DNA from: Desmospora activa DSM 45169 | GTDB lineage: Bacteria > Bacillota > Bacilli > Thermoactinomycetales > DSM-45169 | DNA: 64,000 bases | Direction of reading: 5' to 3' | NCBI RefSeq assembly: GCF_003046315.1 | Contig: NZ_PZZP01000001.1 | Location: 62,001-126,000 of the forward strand | In this document: one piece after another, positions 15,056 to 23,647 of the stretch | How positions within the stretch are numbered: the first letter of the stretch is position 1 | Layout: every line of letters starts with the position of its first letter | Notes under the pieces: generated by a model | Databases searched by the model: none | The model's input: only the letters and a program-made list of their open reading frames with translations | Told to the model about the DNA's origin: nothing | Translations under genes and position numbers: made by a program

Positions 15056-15943
15056 ATGGCGGAGTTTTCGACGCGGTATAGCTTTGGCGGCGATGAATTC
15101 ATTTTTGCTGAGTTATCCGAAGAGATGAATTTGGAGGTTAATTTTCGCGGTATCGCCATTACGAGAAAATTGAAAGAAAAAGCGTTTCCGGGCATTCTGG
15201 ACATCTGTCCTTCCAATGCCTCCTACTTAGTACGGTTTAATCCCGAAGAAATCGATGCACATGAGTTGCTTGCAGAATTGAAGCAACTGGAACGAGAAGT
15301 GGCTAACTTGGACGAGATCGAGATTCGCTCGCGGTTGGTGGATGTCCCTGTACTCTTTCAGGACCCGTGGACGCATGAGGCAGTCATGCGCTTCCGCGAT
15401 CGGCATCAGGATCCGGAATCGACCGATCTTGAATATGCGGCACAGATCAACGGTTTTACTTCAGAAGAAGAATTTATTCAGGCGATGACAGACACCCCTT
15501 TTATCGTCTCGATGATCGGCTTTGTTCCGGGATTGCCCTTTTGTTTCCAAATCGCACGGCAGGAGGAGCAGATTGAAGTACCGAAATATGTCCGTCCACG
15601 TACGTTTACGCCTGAGCGGACTTTTGGCTTTGGCGGAGCCTTTTCCGTTATTTATCCGGTTCAAGGTGCTGGCGGCTATCAAATGTTCGGGATCGCTGCG
15701 ACACCTGTATTTGACAGAGAACAAAGGCTTCCGGACTTTCGGGATTCCATGGTTTTTCCGCGACAAGGGGACATTTTCCGTTATAGGAGCGTGACGAGGG
15801 AAGAATATGATGCGGTGCGAAAACGGGTAGAAGCAGGGACGTTTGAGTATCGCAAACAGGAAATAGCATTTACCCCATATGATGTGTTGCGAGATCCCGA
15901 AAAGTTTTCCGAAATGGCGTTAGGGAGGTTATACAGTGATTAA
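15056..15943 (+). CDS. pxpB: 5-oxoprolinase subunit PxpB (KipI / allophanate-hydrolase subunit 1 family)
   Basis: A 295-residue carboxyltransferase subdomain C/D protein. The signature FIVSMIGFVPGLPFCF and the GGAFSVIYPVQGAGGYQMFG block are diagnostic for the KipI/PxpB family. With PxpC it forms a module homologous to urea amidolyase and known to act in ATP-dependent 5-oxoprolinase. It overlaps pxpC by eight bases. Here the biotin carrier and carboxylase follow directly, which suggests a biotin-dependent lactam-opening complex rather than plain 5-oxoprolinase. GAAGGAGTGACACG precedes the ATG. Confidence 0.88.
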   Translation: MAEFSTRYSFGGDEFIFAELSEEMNLEVNFRGIAITRKLKEKAFPGILDICPSNASYLVRFNPEEIDAHELLAELKQLEREVANLDEIEIRSRLVDVPVLFQDPWTHEAVMRFRDRHQDPESTDLEYAAQINGFTSEEEFIQAMTDTPFIVSMIGFVPGLPFCFQIARQEEQIEVPKYVRPRTFTPERTFGFGGAFSVIYPVQGAGGYQMFGIAATPVFDREQRLPDFRDSMVFPRQGDIFRYRSVTREEYDAVRKRVEAGTFEYRKQEIAFTPYDVLRDPEKFSEMALGRLYSD

Positions 15944-16916
15944 GGTAGTGAAACCGGGACTGGAAACGACAGTACAGGACGAAGGCAGGATCGGTTATTA
16001 CAATATTGGCATGCCTCCTGCAGGGGCTGTAGACCAATTCGCCTACGCGGTGGGAAATATGCTTGTGGGAAATGAAGCTGGTGCAGCTTCTCTCGAAATG
16101 ACGTATATGGGACCGGAATTGCAATTTCAACAAGATGGCGTCATCACTTTAACCGGCGGGTACATCCCGCCAAAAATCAATGGTGTGGAGGTCCCGATGT
16201 GGAAAGCCATTTCCGTCAGTAGCGGTGATGTGTTGTCATTCGGCATTGTTAAACACGGGGCACGTTCGTACCTCGCCGTAGCGGGGGGCATTAGCGTTCC
16301 ACCATTGATGGGATCTCGATCAACCTATACACTATGCGGCATCGGTGGTTATGACGGACGTCCGCTCAAAGCAGGTGATGTTTTAACAATTGGCAGAATG
16401 CGCGCAAGAGCGGTGAAAGCAGGAACAAAGGTGCCTGATAAATGGATTCCTTCTATTACAAAACCGCACGAAATTCGCATTGTGATGGGGTTGTGTAGTT
16501 ACCGTTTGACGGATGAAAGTAAGGCGCTGTTCTTACAGACGGAATGGACGGTAACACCTGAGGCTAATCGCGTCGGTTATCGTTTAAAAGGGGAGCGTTT
16601 AGGTTTTGTCCCACGTGATCAACCGTTTGGAGCAGGGAGCAATCCTTCCAATGTGGTTGATCTGGGCTACCCCATTGGTTCCATTCAAATACCAGACGGA
16701 GTAGAGCCGATCGCTCTGTTAAATGATGCTGTTACAGGTGGTGGGTATGCGACGATTGCAACCATTATCAGCCCCGATCTATCGCGTTTCGCACAGGTAA
16801 AAACAGGGGAGAAAGTGAGATTTGTCTCGATTTCCTATGAGGAAGCGCGACAAGTTCGCATCGATTTCAAACAGCGACTAACCCAAATCAATGAACACCT
16901 TGAAGGGGCGATGTAA
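15936..16916 (+). CDS. pxpC: 5-oxoprolinase subunit PxpC (KipA / biotin-dependent carboxyltransferase family)
   Basis: A 326-residue carboxyltransferase subdomain A/B protein. It begins IKVVKPGLETTVQDEGRIGY, the family hallmark, with GMPPAGAVDQFAY and YLAVAGGISVPPLMGSRST following. It is the partner of PxpB. It starts at GTG 15936 inside the pxpB 3' end, after GGGAGGTTATACA. In urea amidolyase this domain transfers carboxylate from biotin; the biotin genes immediately downstream make that chemistry plausible here. Confidence 0.88.
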   Translation: MIKVVKPGLETTVQDEGRIGYYNIGMPPAGAVDQFAYAVGNMLVGNEAGAASLEMTYMGPELQFQQDGVITLTGGYIPPKINGVEVPMWKAISVSSGDVLSFGIVKHGARSYLAVAGGISVPPLMGSRSTYTLCGIGGYDGRPLKAGDVLTIGRMRARAVKAGTKVPDKWIPSITKPHEIRIVMGLCSYRLTDESKALFLQTEWTVTPEANRVGYRLKGERLGFVPRDQPFGAGSNPSNVVDLGYPIGSIQIPDGVEPIALLNDAVTGGGYATIATIISPDLSRFAQVKTGEKVRFVSISYEEARQVRIDFKQRLTQINEHLEGAM

Positions 16917-16917
16917 G

Positions 16918-17160
16918 ATGAGCCAAGATAAACAAGTGGTTTCACCTTTACCGGGAATTTTCTACCGCAAGCCTGATCCGGACGCTGAACCGTATGTAAA
17001 AGAAGGGGACCCGGTCAAGGCAGGAGATGTTATCGGACTGGTGGAAGTGATGAAGAATTATCAGGAGATTCAGGTTGAAGAAGATGGTACCATCGCATCT
17101 TTTGCCGTTGGCAACGAAGAGGTAATTGAGGCTGGTCAAGTGATTGTCGTTTTAAAATAA
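16918..17160 (+). CDS. biotin carboxyl carrier protein, AccB-like
   Basis: An 80-residue biotinyl domain. The biotin-accepting Lys sits in VEVMKNYQEI, preceded by VKEGDPVKAGDVIGL, the standard biotinyl beta-hairpin. Unlike housekeeping AccB (about 150-160 residues) it is only the carrier domain. ATG 16918 comes one base after the pxpC stop, and its own stop overlaps an ATG at 17160. It should carry carboxybiotin between the carboxylase encoded next and the PxpB/PxpC carboxyltransferase. Confidence 0.88.
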   Translation: MSQDKQVVSPLPGIFYRKPDPDAEPYVKEGDPVKAGDVIGLVEVMKNYQEIQVEEDGTIASFAVGNEEVIEAGQVIVVLK

Positions 17161-17180
17161 TGCCAAGAGAGGGTGAGACA

Positions 17181-18542
17181 ATGAGCGGAATACAAAAGAT
17201 TCTCATTGCCAATCGTGGCGAGATTGCGAGACGCATTATCCGAACATGCCGCCGTATGGGTATCCGATCCGTCGCTGTCTATTCAGAAGCGGACCAACAT
17301 GCCCTTCACGTACGAGAAGCGGATGAAGCATATAATATCGGGCCGTCACAGGTGAAAAAGAGCTACTTAAACATCGATAAAATCTTGGAAATCGCTCTTC
17401 ATTGCCAAGCAGACGCGATTCATCCCGGCTACGGGTTTTTATCCGAAAATGCCGTTTTTGCACGGAAATGTGAGGAACACGGTTTGACATTTATCGGTCC
17501 TGATGCTGACATCATTGAACAGATGGGAAGTAAAATCGTGTCCCGTCAGTCTATGCAACAGGCGGGCGTCCCCGTCGTTCCCGGATGGGACGGTCGCTTG
17601 AATTCCGCTGAAGAAGCAGTAGACGCAGCAAACAGACTTGGATTCCCGCTTATGCTAAAGGCGAGTGCCGGCGGAGGGGGAATGGGCTTGCGCCTTGTTC
17701 GGGATGAAGAGGAACTAAAACGGTTGTTTGCCTCAGCCCAACAGCAAGCGAGCTCCTCATTTGGAGACGGTTCCTTGTTTTTGGAACGTTACGTACAAGA
17801 CGCAAGACATATTGAAGTACAGTTGGCAGCGGATCGGTACGGCCATGTGATCCACTTGTTTGAGCGGGAGTGTACCATACAGCGAAGGAACCAGAAGGTG
17901 CTTGAAGAAAGCCCTTCTCCTGTCCTATCGAATGCGTTACGAAACCAATTGTGTGAAACGGCGGTACGTGGAGCGAAAGAAATCGGTTATACCAATATCG
18001 GTACAATGGAATTTATTTTTGACGAACAGTCCGAACAGTTTTATTTTCTGGAAATGAACACCCGCATACAGGTAGAACACCCGGTTACCGAAGCGATTAC
18101 CGGATTGGACTTAGTAGAGTTGCAAATCAAGCTGGCGCAAGGGGAACCATTGCCTCTGAAGCAACATGATGTTCGTTCAACCGGGTACGCATTGGAAGGA
18201 CGGTTATACGCCGAGGACCCTAAGACGTTTTTTCCTTCTCCCGGCACCATTGAACAGTTGCAATTGCCGGAAGAGGGTGTGCGCCTCGACTTTGCCGTCG
18301 AAGAGGGGAGTGTCGTCTCACCGTTCTACGACCCGATGATCGGCAAAATGATTGTCCACGCCGACAACAGACAGGCGGCAATCGAACAATTCCACCATCT
18401 CCTCAAGCACATAAAAGTGGAAGGAATTAAAACAAATTTGGCGCTCTTGCAGGGAATAACCGCCGATCCGGATTTTCAACAAGGACAGTACACGACGAAT
18501 TATCTGAAACGAAAAAAATTACTTGCCTTGAAAACCGATTGA
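17181..18542 (+). CDS. biotin carboxylase, AccC-like
   Basis: A 453-residue biotin carboxylase. It starts with IQKILIANRGEIARRIIRTC, then HPGYGFLSENAVFA, the ATP-grasp glycine loop KASAGGGGMGLRLV and the catalytic FLEMNTRIQVEHPVTE. It carboxylates biotin with ATP and bicarbonate. It lies in the pxp cluster and not beside fatty-acid genes, so a dedicated lactam or oxoproline pathway role is more likely than acetyl-CoA carboxylase. An ATG at 17160 is in frame, but AGAGGGTG before ATG 17181 fits better. Confidence 0.88.
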   Translation: MSGIQKILIANRGEIARRIIRTCRRMGIRSVAVYSEADQHALHVREADEAYNIGPSQVKKSYLNIDKILEIALHCQADAIHPGYGFLSENAVFARKCEEHGLTFIGPDADIIEQMGSKIVSRQSMQQAGVPVVPGWDGRLNSAEEAVDAANRLGFPLMLKASAGGGGMGLRLVRDEEELKRLFASAQQQASSSFGDGSLFLERYVQDARHIEVQLAADRYGHVIHLFERECTIQRRNQKVLEESPSPVLSNALRNQLCETAVRGAKEIGYTNIGTMEFIFDEQSEQFYFLEMNTRIQVEHPVTEAITGLDLVELQIKLAQGEPLPLKQHDVRSTGYALEGRLYAEDPKTFFPSPGTIEQLQLPEEGVRLDFAVEEGSVVSPFYDPMIGKMIVHADNRQAAIEQFHHLLKHIKVEGIKTNLALLQGITADPDFQQGQYTTNYLKRKKLLALKTD

Positions 18543-18652
18543 GTAAAACGAGAAAAAGAATCGCCAAACGAGTGTACAAGGGCATGGCTCGAATTTATCA
18601 GTGAGAAAACTTCTTGCTGGTATGTTCGGGGGATGTACAAGGGGGATTTCGC

Positions 18653-19414
18653 ATGAAAGTTGATCTTAACTGTGATATGGGTGAGAGTTTTGGCTCGTAT
18701 GTCATGGGCCAGGACAGTGAGATGATGCAACTGATTACGTCGGCGAACATTGCTTGCGGTTATCACGCCGGAGATCCGCAAGTGATGAGAAATACGGTTG
18801 ATTTGGCCAAAAAATACGGTGTCGGAATCGGGGCTCACCCGGGTTTTCCGGACCTTATGGGGTTCGGGAGAAGGGTGATGCATTGCACGCCGTCGGAAAT
18901 AAAAAATTTTGTTATCTATCAGCTGGGAGCGCTGCGTGAATTTGCGTCAATCGCAGGAGTAACCATTCAACATTGTAAACCACACGGAGCTTTATTTATG
19001 ATGGCGATGGAGGATGAAACAATCGCCCAAGCTATGCTTGAGGCAATCGCTGAAATGGGGAAAGACATTATCGTATTTGCCCTCAATCGATCCGCCGTCG
19101 CAGAGGTGGGGGAGCGGATGGGGATACCGATCGCCAAAGAAGGGTATGCCGATCGGGAGCATACGGCCAGCGGGTCGATCGTCTTAACGCGTACAGGCCC
19201 AGCGATTGAGGATTATACAAAACAGGCAGATCGTGTCGTGCGCATGGTGAAGGCAGGAAAAGTTCAGGCTCATTCCGGAGAAGAAATCGATCTGAAGGTA
19301 CAAACGGTTTGTATCCACGGTGATACACCAGGAGCCGTTAACTTGGCTAAAGCCATTCGAGACTCTTTCAATGCCGCTGGAATCGAATTAACTTCCATTC
19401 GCAATATTTTGTAG
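18653..19414 (+). CDS. pxpA: 5-oxoprolinase subunit PxpA (LamB/YcsF family)
   Basis: A 253-residue LamB/YcsF-family protein. MKVDLNCDMGESFGSYVMG, ITSANIACGYHAGDP, GIGAHPGFPDLMGFGRR and HCKPHGALF are all present and give the metal-binding His/Asp set of the fold. In bacteria it is the ring-opening partner of PxpBC. The family name comes from the Aspergillus lam locus for lactam use. AAGGGGGAT supports ATG 18653. The 110 bases before it contain no terminator. Confidence 0.92.
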   Translation: MKVDLNCDMGESFGSYVMGQDSEMMQLITSANIACGYHAGDPQVMRNTVDLAKKYGVGIGAHPGFPDLMGFGRRVMHCTPSEIKNFVIYQLGALREFASIAGVTIQHCKPHGALFMMAMEDETIAQAMLEAIAEMGKDIIVFALNRSAVAEVGERMGIPIAKEGYADREHTASGSIVLTRTGPAIEDYTKQADRVVRMVKAGKVQAHSGEEIDLKVQTVCIHGDTPGAVNLAKAIRDSFNAAGIELTSIRNIL

Positions 19415-19459
19415 AGGAGAAATCAACCTGTAGTGAAATCGGAAAAAGGAGGTGGTTTG

Positions 19460-20824
19460 GTGAGTCATAACCGCACAGCCATGCAGAATAAAGAATTGGA
19501 AGCGATTATGGAGGCATCGGTTGATGAGATCTTTGTGACCGATGGGCAAGGATTCGTCATTCGTGTCAATTCCGCTTGCGAAAAATACTACCGAGTTTCT
19601 GCTGCTGAAATCGTTGGAAAACACGTCGAGGACTTAGAAAAAAGGGGTGTATTCTACCCGTCAGCAACATCGCACGTGATCCAACAGCAACAGTCCGTGG
19701 AAATTTTCCAGCGAACACAGAAGGGCCGATTTTTATTTGTTCGTACCCGTCCCGTGTTTGATGAAGACGGACAACTATACCGTATCGTCAGTTTTTCACG
19801 AGATATAACTGATGTGATTCAGTTGAACGAGCGAATTAAAGAGCTTGAAGGTGAGTTGGAAAAGTATAAAAAAGAGTTGGACGACTTACTCGAATTAAAC
19901 GGCATGATCGCAAATAGTACCAAAATGAAAGAAGTCCTGCGGCTGGTCAAAAAGGTGTCGAGGGTAAACAGTACCGTGATTCTCCGTGGAGAAACCGGTG
20001 TAGGCAAATCGATGATCGCTCGTGCGATACACGACTTAAGTGAGCGTAGAAGACACCCGTTTAACTATGTAAACTGTGCGGCGCTCCCTGATTCTCTCAT
20101 TGATGCAGAATTATTCGGCTTTGTACCCGGCTCCTTCACAGGAGCATCGCCACAGGGACGGAAAGGATTGATTGAGGAGGCACAAGGGGGCACCTTCTTC
20201 CTCGATGAAATTGATGAACTATCTTTTCAAATGCAGGCCAAATTACTTCATGTCTTGCAGGAGAAACAGATCCGTCCGGTCGGTTCAAGTGAACATGTAG
20301 ACATTGATGTACGATTCATTACGGCTAGCAATAAGCATTTAGAACAGCTGGTGCGTGAGGGAAAGTTTCGAGAGGATCTGTATTATCGGTTAAATGTTGT
20401 GTCGGTTGTGATTCCACCGCTGCGTGAACGCAAAGAAGATATTATCCCGCTTGTTTATCACTTTCTCGATCATTATAACGTTCAATACGATCGGAGTGTA
20501 CGGTTCTCACCGCTGCTCCTCTCTGCGTTACTGGATCACCCATGGAAAGGGAATATTCGAGAAGTATCCAATGTCGTGGAGCGGATTGTGGTGACGTCAG
20601 ATTCTGACGAAGTGACATTGAATGATGTGAAATCGCTTATAAAAAGTGATGTTGCCACTTCTCATCAAGGAAATTCATTGAAAGAAATAATGGAGAAAGT
20701 AGAAAGAGAGATCGTTGTGGAAACGTATGCGAAACACCCATCCTCATATCGATTGGCCGAGGTGCTTGAAATTAGCCAATCAGCCGCGATGAGAAAAATT
20801 CGTAAATATGTTTATCACGATTAA
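19460..20824 (+). CDS. sigma-54-dependent transcriptional activator (PAS-AAA+-HTH)
   Basis: A 454-residue enhancer-binding protein. A PAS sensor comes first (about 15-120), then a coiled linker (about 125-150), then the AAA+ domain with Walker A GETGVGKS, the sigma-54 contact loop GSFTGA, Walker B GTFFLDEIDEL and the arginine-finger region FREDLYYRLNV. A TyrR-type HTH (RLAEVLEISQSAAMRKIRKY) closes it. It should activate the -24/-12 promoter before gabT. The usual GAFTGA loop has Ser for Ala. The start is GTG 19460 after AGGAGGTGG; an upstream in-frame GTG lies before the site. Confidence 0.92.
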   Translation: MSHNRTAMQNKELEAIMEASVDEIFVTDGQGFVIRVNSACEKYYRVSAAEIVGKHVEDLEKRGVFYPSATSHVIQQQQSVEIFQRTQKGRFLFVRTRPVFDEDGQLYRIVSFSRDITDVIQLNERIKELEGELEKYKKELDDLLELNGMIANSTKMKEVLRLVKKVSRVNSTVILRGETGVGKSMIARAIHDLSERRRHPFNYVNCAALPDSLIDAELFGFVPGSFTGASPQGRKGLIEEAQGGTFFLDEIDELSFQMQAKLLHVLQEKQIRPVGSSEHVDIDVRFITASNKHLEQLVREGKFREDLYYRLNVVSVVIPPLRERKEDIIPLVYHFLDHYNVQYDRSVRFSPLLLSALLDHPWKGNIREVSNVVERIVVTSDSDEVTLNDVKSLIKSDVATSHQGNSLKEIMEKVEREIVVETYAKHPSSYRLAEVLEISQSAAMRKIRKYVYHD

Positions 20825-20880
20825 GCGTAACTCGAATTGATAATCGATACGAAACCCGCTTAAAAAACCAATCAAAAAGA

Positions 20881-20900
20881 ACGGGGGCATCACGCCCCCG
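20881..20900. terminator. GC hairpin after the sigma-54 activator
   Basis: CGGGGGC and GCCCCCG pair around ATCAC. A-rich sequence lies 5' but no T run follows on the plus strand. On the minus strand it could help terminate the beta-lactamase gene. Confidence 0.5.
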
Positions 20901-20906
20901 CCTTAT

Positions 20907-20939
20907 CCGGTGAGTATTCTAACCATCACCGGTTTTTTT
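20907..20939 (+). terminator. rho-independent terminator of the gab/pxp operon
   Basis: CCGGTGA and TCACCGG form a perfect seven-bp stem with a 12-base loop, followed by seven T. Confidence 0.85.
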
Positions 20940-20962
20940 CATTGATAACGATGAAGTTAGGT

Positions 20963-21799
20963 TTAATATAAACCTTTATCTCGCAAGATTTGTAGGGTAA
21001 TTTCTTTCGCTTTGCCGCTGCTAGCCTGTTCTCCTTCGATGTTGGTTACAAAGGTATAACGCTTTCCGTCTTTTTCTAACACCCCTATAAACCAACCGAG
21101 CACTGGCTCTTCCCATTCCTGTTTAAATCCAGCGCCTGTTTTTCCCGATAATGTGTATTCTTCTGTTTGCTCCAAAATCAAGATATCACGGACAATATCC
21201 ATGTTCCGTTGGGAAAATGGGAGTTGATCATGGTAAAGTTTGCGCAGGAACTGCAGTTGTTCAACTGGTGAGACCTTGAGGCTGGACTGAAGCCAAAACT
21301 GAGTCAATCCGCCTGAAATGTCTTGGTTTCCGTAGGAGAGGGTATCCAAGTATTGTTCATATCGCTCTTCTCCTACCCCGACTGCGATTCGTTGGTAAAA
21401 CCAGACGACAGACTGGGCGATGGCAGAGCGCATGTGATGGTCTTGATTCCATGATTCAAATGGATAAACGGTACCGTCCCATTCCCACATCGTATGTTCA
21501 TCCGGCAATACTCCCGTTTCCAAGGCGATCAGAGAGTTGGGAATCTTAAAGGTAGAATTGGGCGAAACCTTTTTTTGGCTTTTTTTCGGGTTGTAAACTT
21601 CTAAACTTCCCTTGGTTTCGTCGTACAACAGAAAGGTTCCATCATAATCGGTAAAGTAGTGTTCTAGATCAGGATTAACGATGACCGTCTCCTTATGCTT
21701 CGCTTTCACACTTTTGGCATCCGCCTGATTTCCCGTGAAGCCAAAGGAGATCGTCCACAACAACAAACCGATGGATAAGAATATTAACTTCTTTTTCAA
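20963..21799 (-). CDS. class D (OXA-type) beta-lactamase
   Basis: A 278-residue secreted serine beta-lactamase of class D. A signal peptide (about 1-28, ending near NQADA) precedes the active-site motifs STFK (catalytic Ser and carboxylatable Lys), QSVVWF (SxV), LSYGN (YGN) and SGKTGAGF (KTG), all intact and in order. It matches the BPU-1/YbxI-like group of Bacillales, where activity ranges from strong to very weak. It starts at TTG 21799 behind GGAGGGTGATC. No blaR/blaI-like regulators are adjacent. Confidence 0.92.
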   Translation of the reverse strand: MKKKLIFLSIGLLLWTISFGFTGNQADAKSVKAKHKETVIVNPDLEHYFTDYDGTFLLYDETKGSLEVYNPKKSQKKVSPNSTFKIPNSLIALETGVLPDEHTMWEWDGTVYPFESWNQDHHMRSAIAQSVVWFYQRIAVGVGEERYEQYLDTLSYGNQDISGGLTQFWLQSSLKVSPVEQLQFLRKLYHDQLPFSQRNMDIVRDILILEQTEEYTLSGKTGAGFKQEWEEPVLGWFIGVLEKDGKRYTFVTNIEGEQASSGKAKEITLQILRDKGLY

Positions 21800-22225
21800 T
21801 GTTGATCACCCTCCTACCTTTACTATATCGGTAGAAGCGGAGGTTAAAAGGGCATTTGTGTCCCAGGATTGTCCCTGTTTTTGTCTTTTCTATGAGCATA
21901 AAATCTTAATTTTCACCCTTGACATGGAAAAAGATTATGATTATGTTGTAAAAGTAAAAGATTATGATTTGGAAAAAGATTATCGTTACAAAAGTGCCAC
22001 ACACCATTCCAAAGGCACTTCTTCCCTCCCCCACCACACAACATCCTATCAACAACCTTGGCACGGGGAGCCTTTCGTATATTTGAGGATATTATTTTAG
22101 CCCCGGTTTTGCTAGATTTATAACTCAACCTTTCTTCATATGTGAGATAATGAAATCCGGGAATTGAAGGCAGCGGTCCACCCGTATTTCTTTTATCATG
22201 CGATTTTGAAACCAGGAGGAGATTG
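21800..22225. other. intergenic region with A-rich repeats and a promoter-like site
   Basis: No supported gene. AAAAGATTATGATT-like units recur three times within 21929-21980. TTGACA (21919) and TATGTT (21942), 17 bp apart, could be a plus-strand promoter. An ORF from ATG 21924 (59 codons) has no ribosome site and reads through low-complexity sequence, so I do not call it. Confidence 0.4.
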
Positions 22226-22786
22226 ATGTTGGTGAAGTGGTCCTTCCGTTTATTTATGGGTCTGACTGTGATGGCTTTGTTGTCCGGCTGTGGATTGTTA
22301 CTGGGAGCCGATAAAGGATCCGATGAGGGAAAACAGGACGATCAAGCGAAAGAAGAGACGGAAGAGGAAAAGAAAAAAGAGGACGATGAGTACGCAGAAG
22401 CGCAGGAATCAAACGAAACGTATGAAGAGATTAAATTCCGACCAATCAGCTGGATCGGTGGGGCACCTGATCGGCAAGGAAAAGGCGGGATCTGGGTATA
22501 CAATGAAAGTAAACATCCGGGTAACTTCCCTGATTCCTTCGATTGGAGTGAGGAAGATGTGTTGTTAATTCAGATCAATGAATCACAATACAAGGGAAAG
22601 AAGTTAAATGTGCGTGGTCTGCAAAAAGTTCGCGATGATGTGGTTCGGATTGTGGTTAATCTAGAAGAAGATGGGACCGGTGATGACGCTCCACGGTTAT
22701 ATCTTAAAGTAGATAAAGGCGCCTTGGATGATATGAAGTTTGTGGTGGAAACAGAAGACGGCGAAAAAGTGAATACCAACGAATAG
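22226..22786 (+). CDS. lipoprotein of unknown function, acidic linker
   Basis: A 186-residue predicted lipoprotein. The signal ends in ALLSGCG (lipid-attachment Cys about residue 22). A strongly charged Glu/Lys/Asp linker (about 30-70) follows, then a folded domain of roughly 110 residues with no family I recognise. AGGAGGAG lies five bases before ATG 22226. The signal and linker resemble the next lipoprotein (both LSGCGL.xGAD), and a degraded copy of its C-terminus lies at about 23598-23640. Function unknown. Confidence 0.75.
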   Translation: MLVKWSFRLFMGLTVMALLSGCGLLLGADKGSDEGKQDDQAKEETEEEKKKEDDEYAEAQESNETYEEIKFRPISWIGGAPDRQGKGGIWVYNESKHPGNFPDSFDWSEEDVLLIQINESQYKGKKLNVRGLQKVRDDVVRIVVNLEEDGTGDDAPRLYLKVDKGALDDMKFVVETEDGEKVNTNE

Positions 22787-22794
22787 CTAGATGA

Positions 22795-22837
22795 ATCCAA
22801 ATGTCCCTTTTGTTGTTTGGGGTATTTGGATTTTTTA
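22795..22837 (+). terminator. terminator between the two lipoprotein genes
   Basis: AATCCAAAT and ATTTGGATT pair perfectly, with an inner CCC/GGG, and are followed by a T run. Confidence 0.8.
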
Positions 22838-22876
22838 CTACTGCTTTTGAAACCGATGTGAGGAGGAAAAGAACGC

Positions 22877-23560
22877 ATGAAATGGGTTAATCGCTTATCG
22901 GGAGGACTGGTATTGGTAGTCTTTCTGTCAGGGTGTGGGTTGTTTTCCGGGGCGGATCAACAGCCTGATGAAGAAAAGTTGGATGAACAGGTGGAAGAAG
23001 AAAGCCACCAAAATAATGAAGACACACAAAGCAAGGATGAAGAAGAAAAAGAGGGTAAAGAAGAGGACGAAGAGAACAATGAGACATTGGGTGATGCTCC
23101 ATTTGACCCCTGTACCGTTGTTTCCTGGGACGACTTTCCCCAAGCGGTGAAAGAGGAGGATCGAACGGATCCCAAATTACAACCGCCTAACCCGGGTGAT
23201 CCTTTCGATGTGCGATGTAAATTTAGCACTTTAGTAGGAATTGATATGAATCCAGACGGTAGCGGTAATCCCGAAAACAATACTACATTTTTTACAATAG
23301 TCGTTTGGGGCAAAAAAGATAAAATAAGTGCAAACACAGCTGATCATCCAGGCTCAACTTCAAAAGTATTTGGTTCGTTGCAAGGACTGGAGAAACGTAG
23401 TAAAAACGATCGAGGTATACCGATGTGTACCAGCATCATGTCCCTTCCCGATGGCTCCGCAGCTGGTGTTGTTACGACGAACAATCAGTATCCCAGTGTT
23501 GATGGCTGTGAGGTGAATCAGAATCTTTTGGAGGTGATTGCAGAGAAGATGAGTAAGTAA
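22877..23560 (+). CDS. lipoprotein, DUF3558-like
   Basis: A 227-residue predicted lipoprotein with a VFLSGCGLFSG lipobox and a long Glu/Asp/Lys linker (about 27-73). The folded part begins FDPCTVVSW, has a second Cys in VRCKFS and ends with a CTSIM..GCEVNQNLLEVIAEKM pattern. This layout, with a DPC near the domain start and a Cys-bearing end followed by a helix, resembles the actinobacterial DUF3558 lipoproteins; I hold that match tentatively. GAGGAGGAAAAG precedes the ATG. Its signal and linker appear shared with the preceding gene. Confidence 0.7.
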   Translation: MKWVNRLSGGLVLVVFLSGCGLFSGADQQPDEEKLDEQVEEESHQNNEDTQSKDEEEKEGKEEDEENNETLGDAPFDPCTVVSWDDFPQAVKEEDRTDPKLQPPNPGDPFDVRCKFSTLVGIDMNPDGSGNPENNTTFFTIVVWGKKDKISANTADHPGSTSKVFGSLQGLEKRSKNDRGIPMCTSIMSLPDGSAAGVVTTNNQYPSVDGCEVNQNLLEVIAEKMSK

Positions 23561-23597
23561 GCGGGCTGGCAATTATGAGCGATGAAGCGGCAACATT

Positions 23598-23640
23598 CTT
23601 AGTGGAAATGGAAATGGTGAAAAGGTAAATACCCATTGAT
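23598..23640 (+). pseudogene. degraded C-terminal fragment of a lipoprotein paralogue
   Basis: The DNA here parallels the last codons of the 22226-22786 lipoprotein. One frame ends NGEKVNTH-stop against DGEKVNTNE-stop in the intact gene, with matching upstream bases (GTGGAAA). The frame is broken upstream. I read it as the remnant of a third gene copy. Confidence 0.6.
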
Positions 23641-23647
23641 GAAGTAA

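Noticed and set aside
21924-22100. 59-codon ORF with a promoter-like TTGACA/TATGTT upstream
   Set aside because: No ribosome site; the sequence is A-rich repeats and then a frame without family features.
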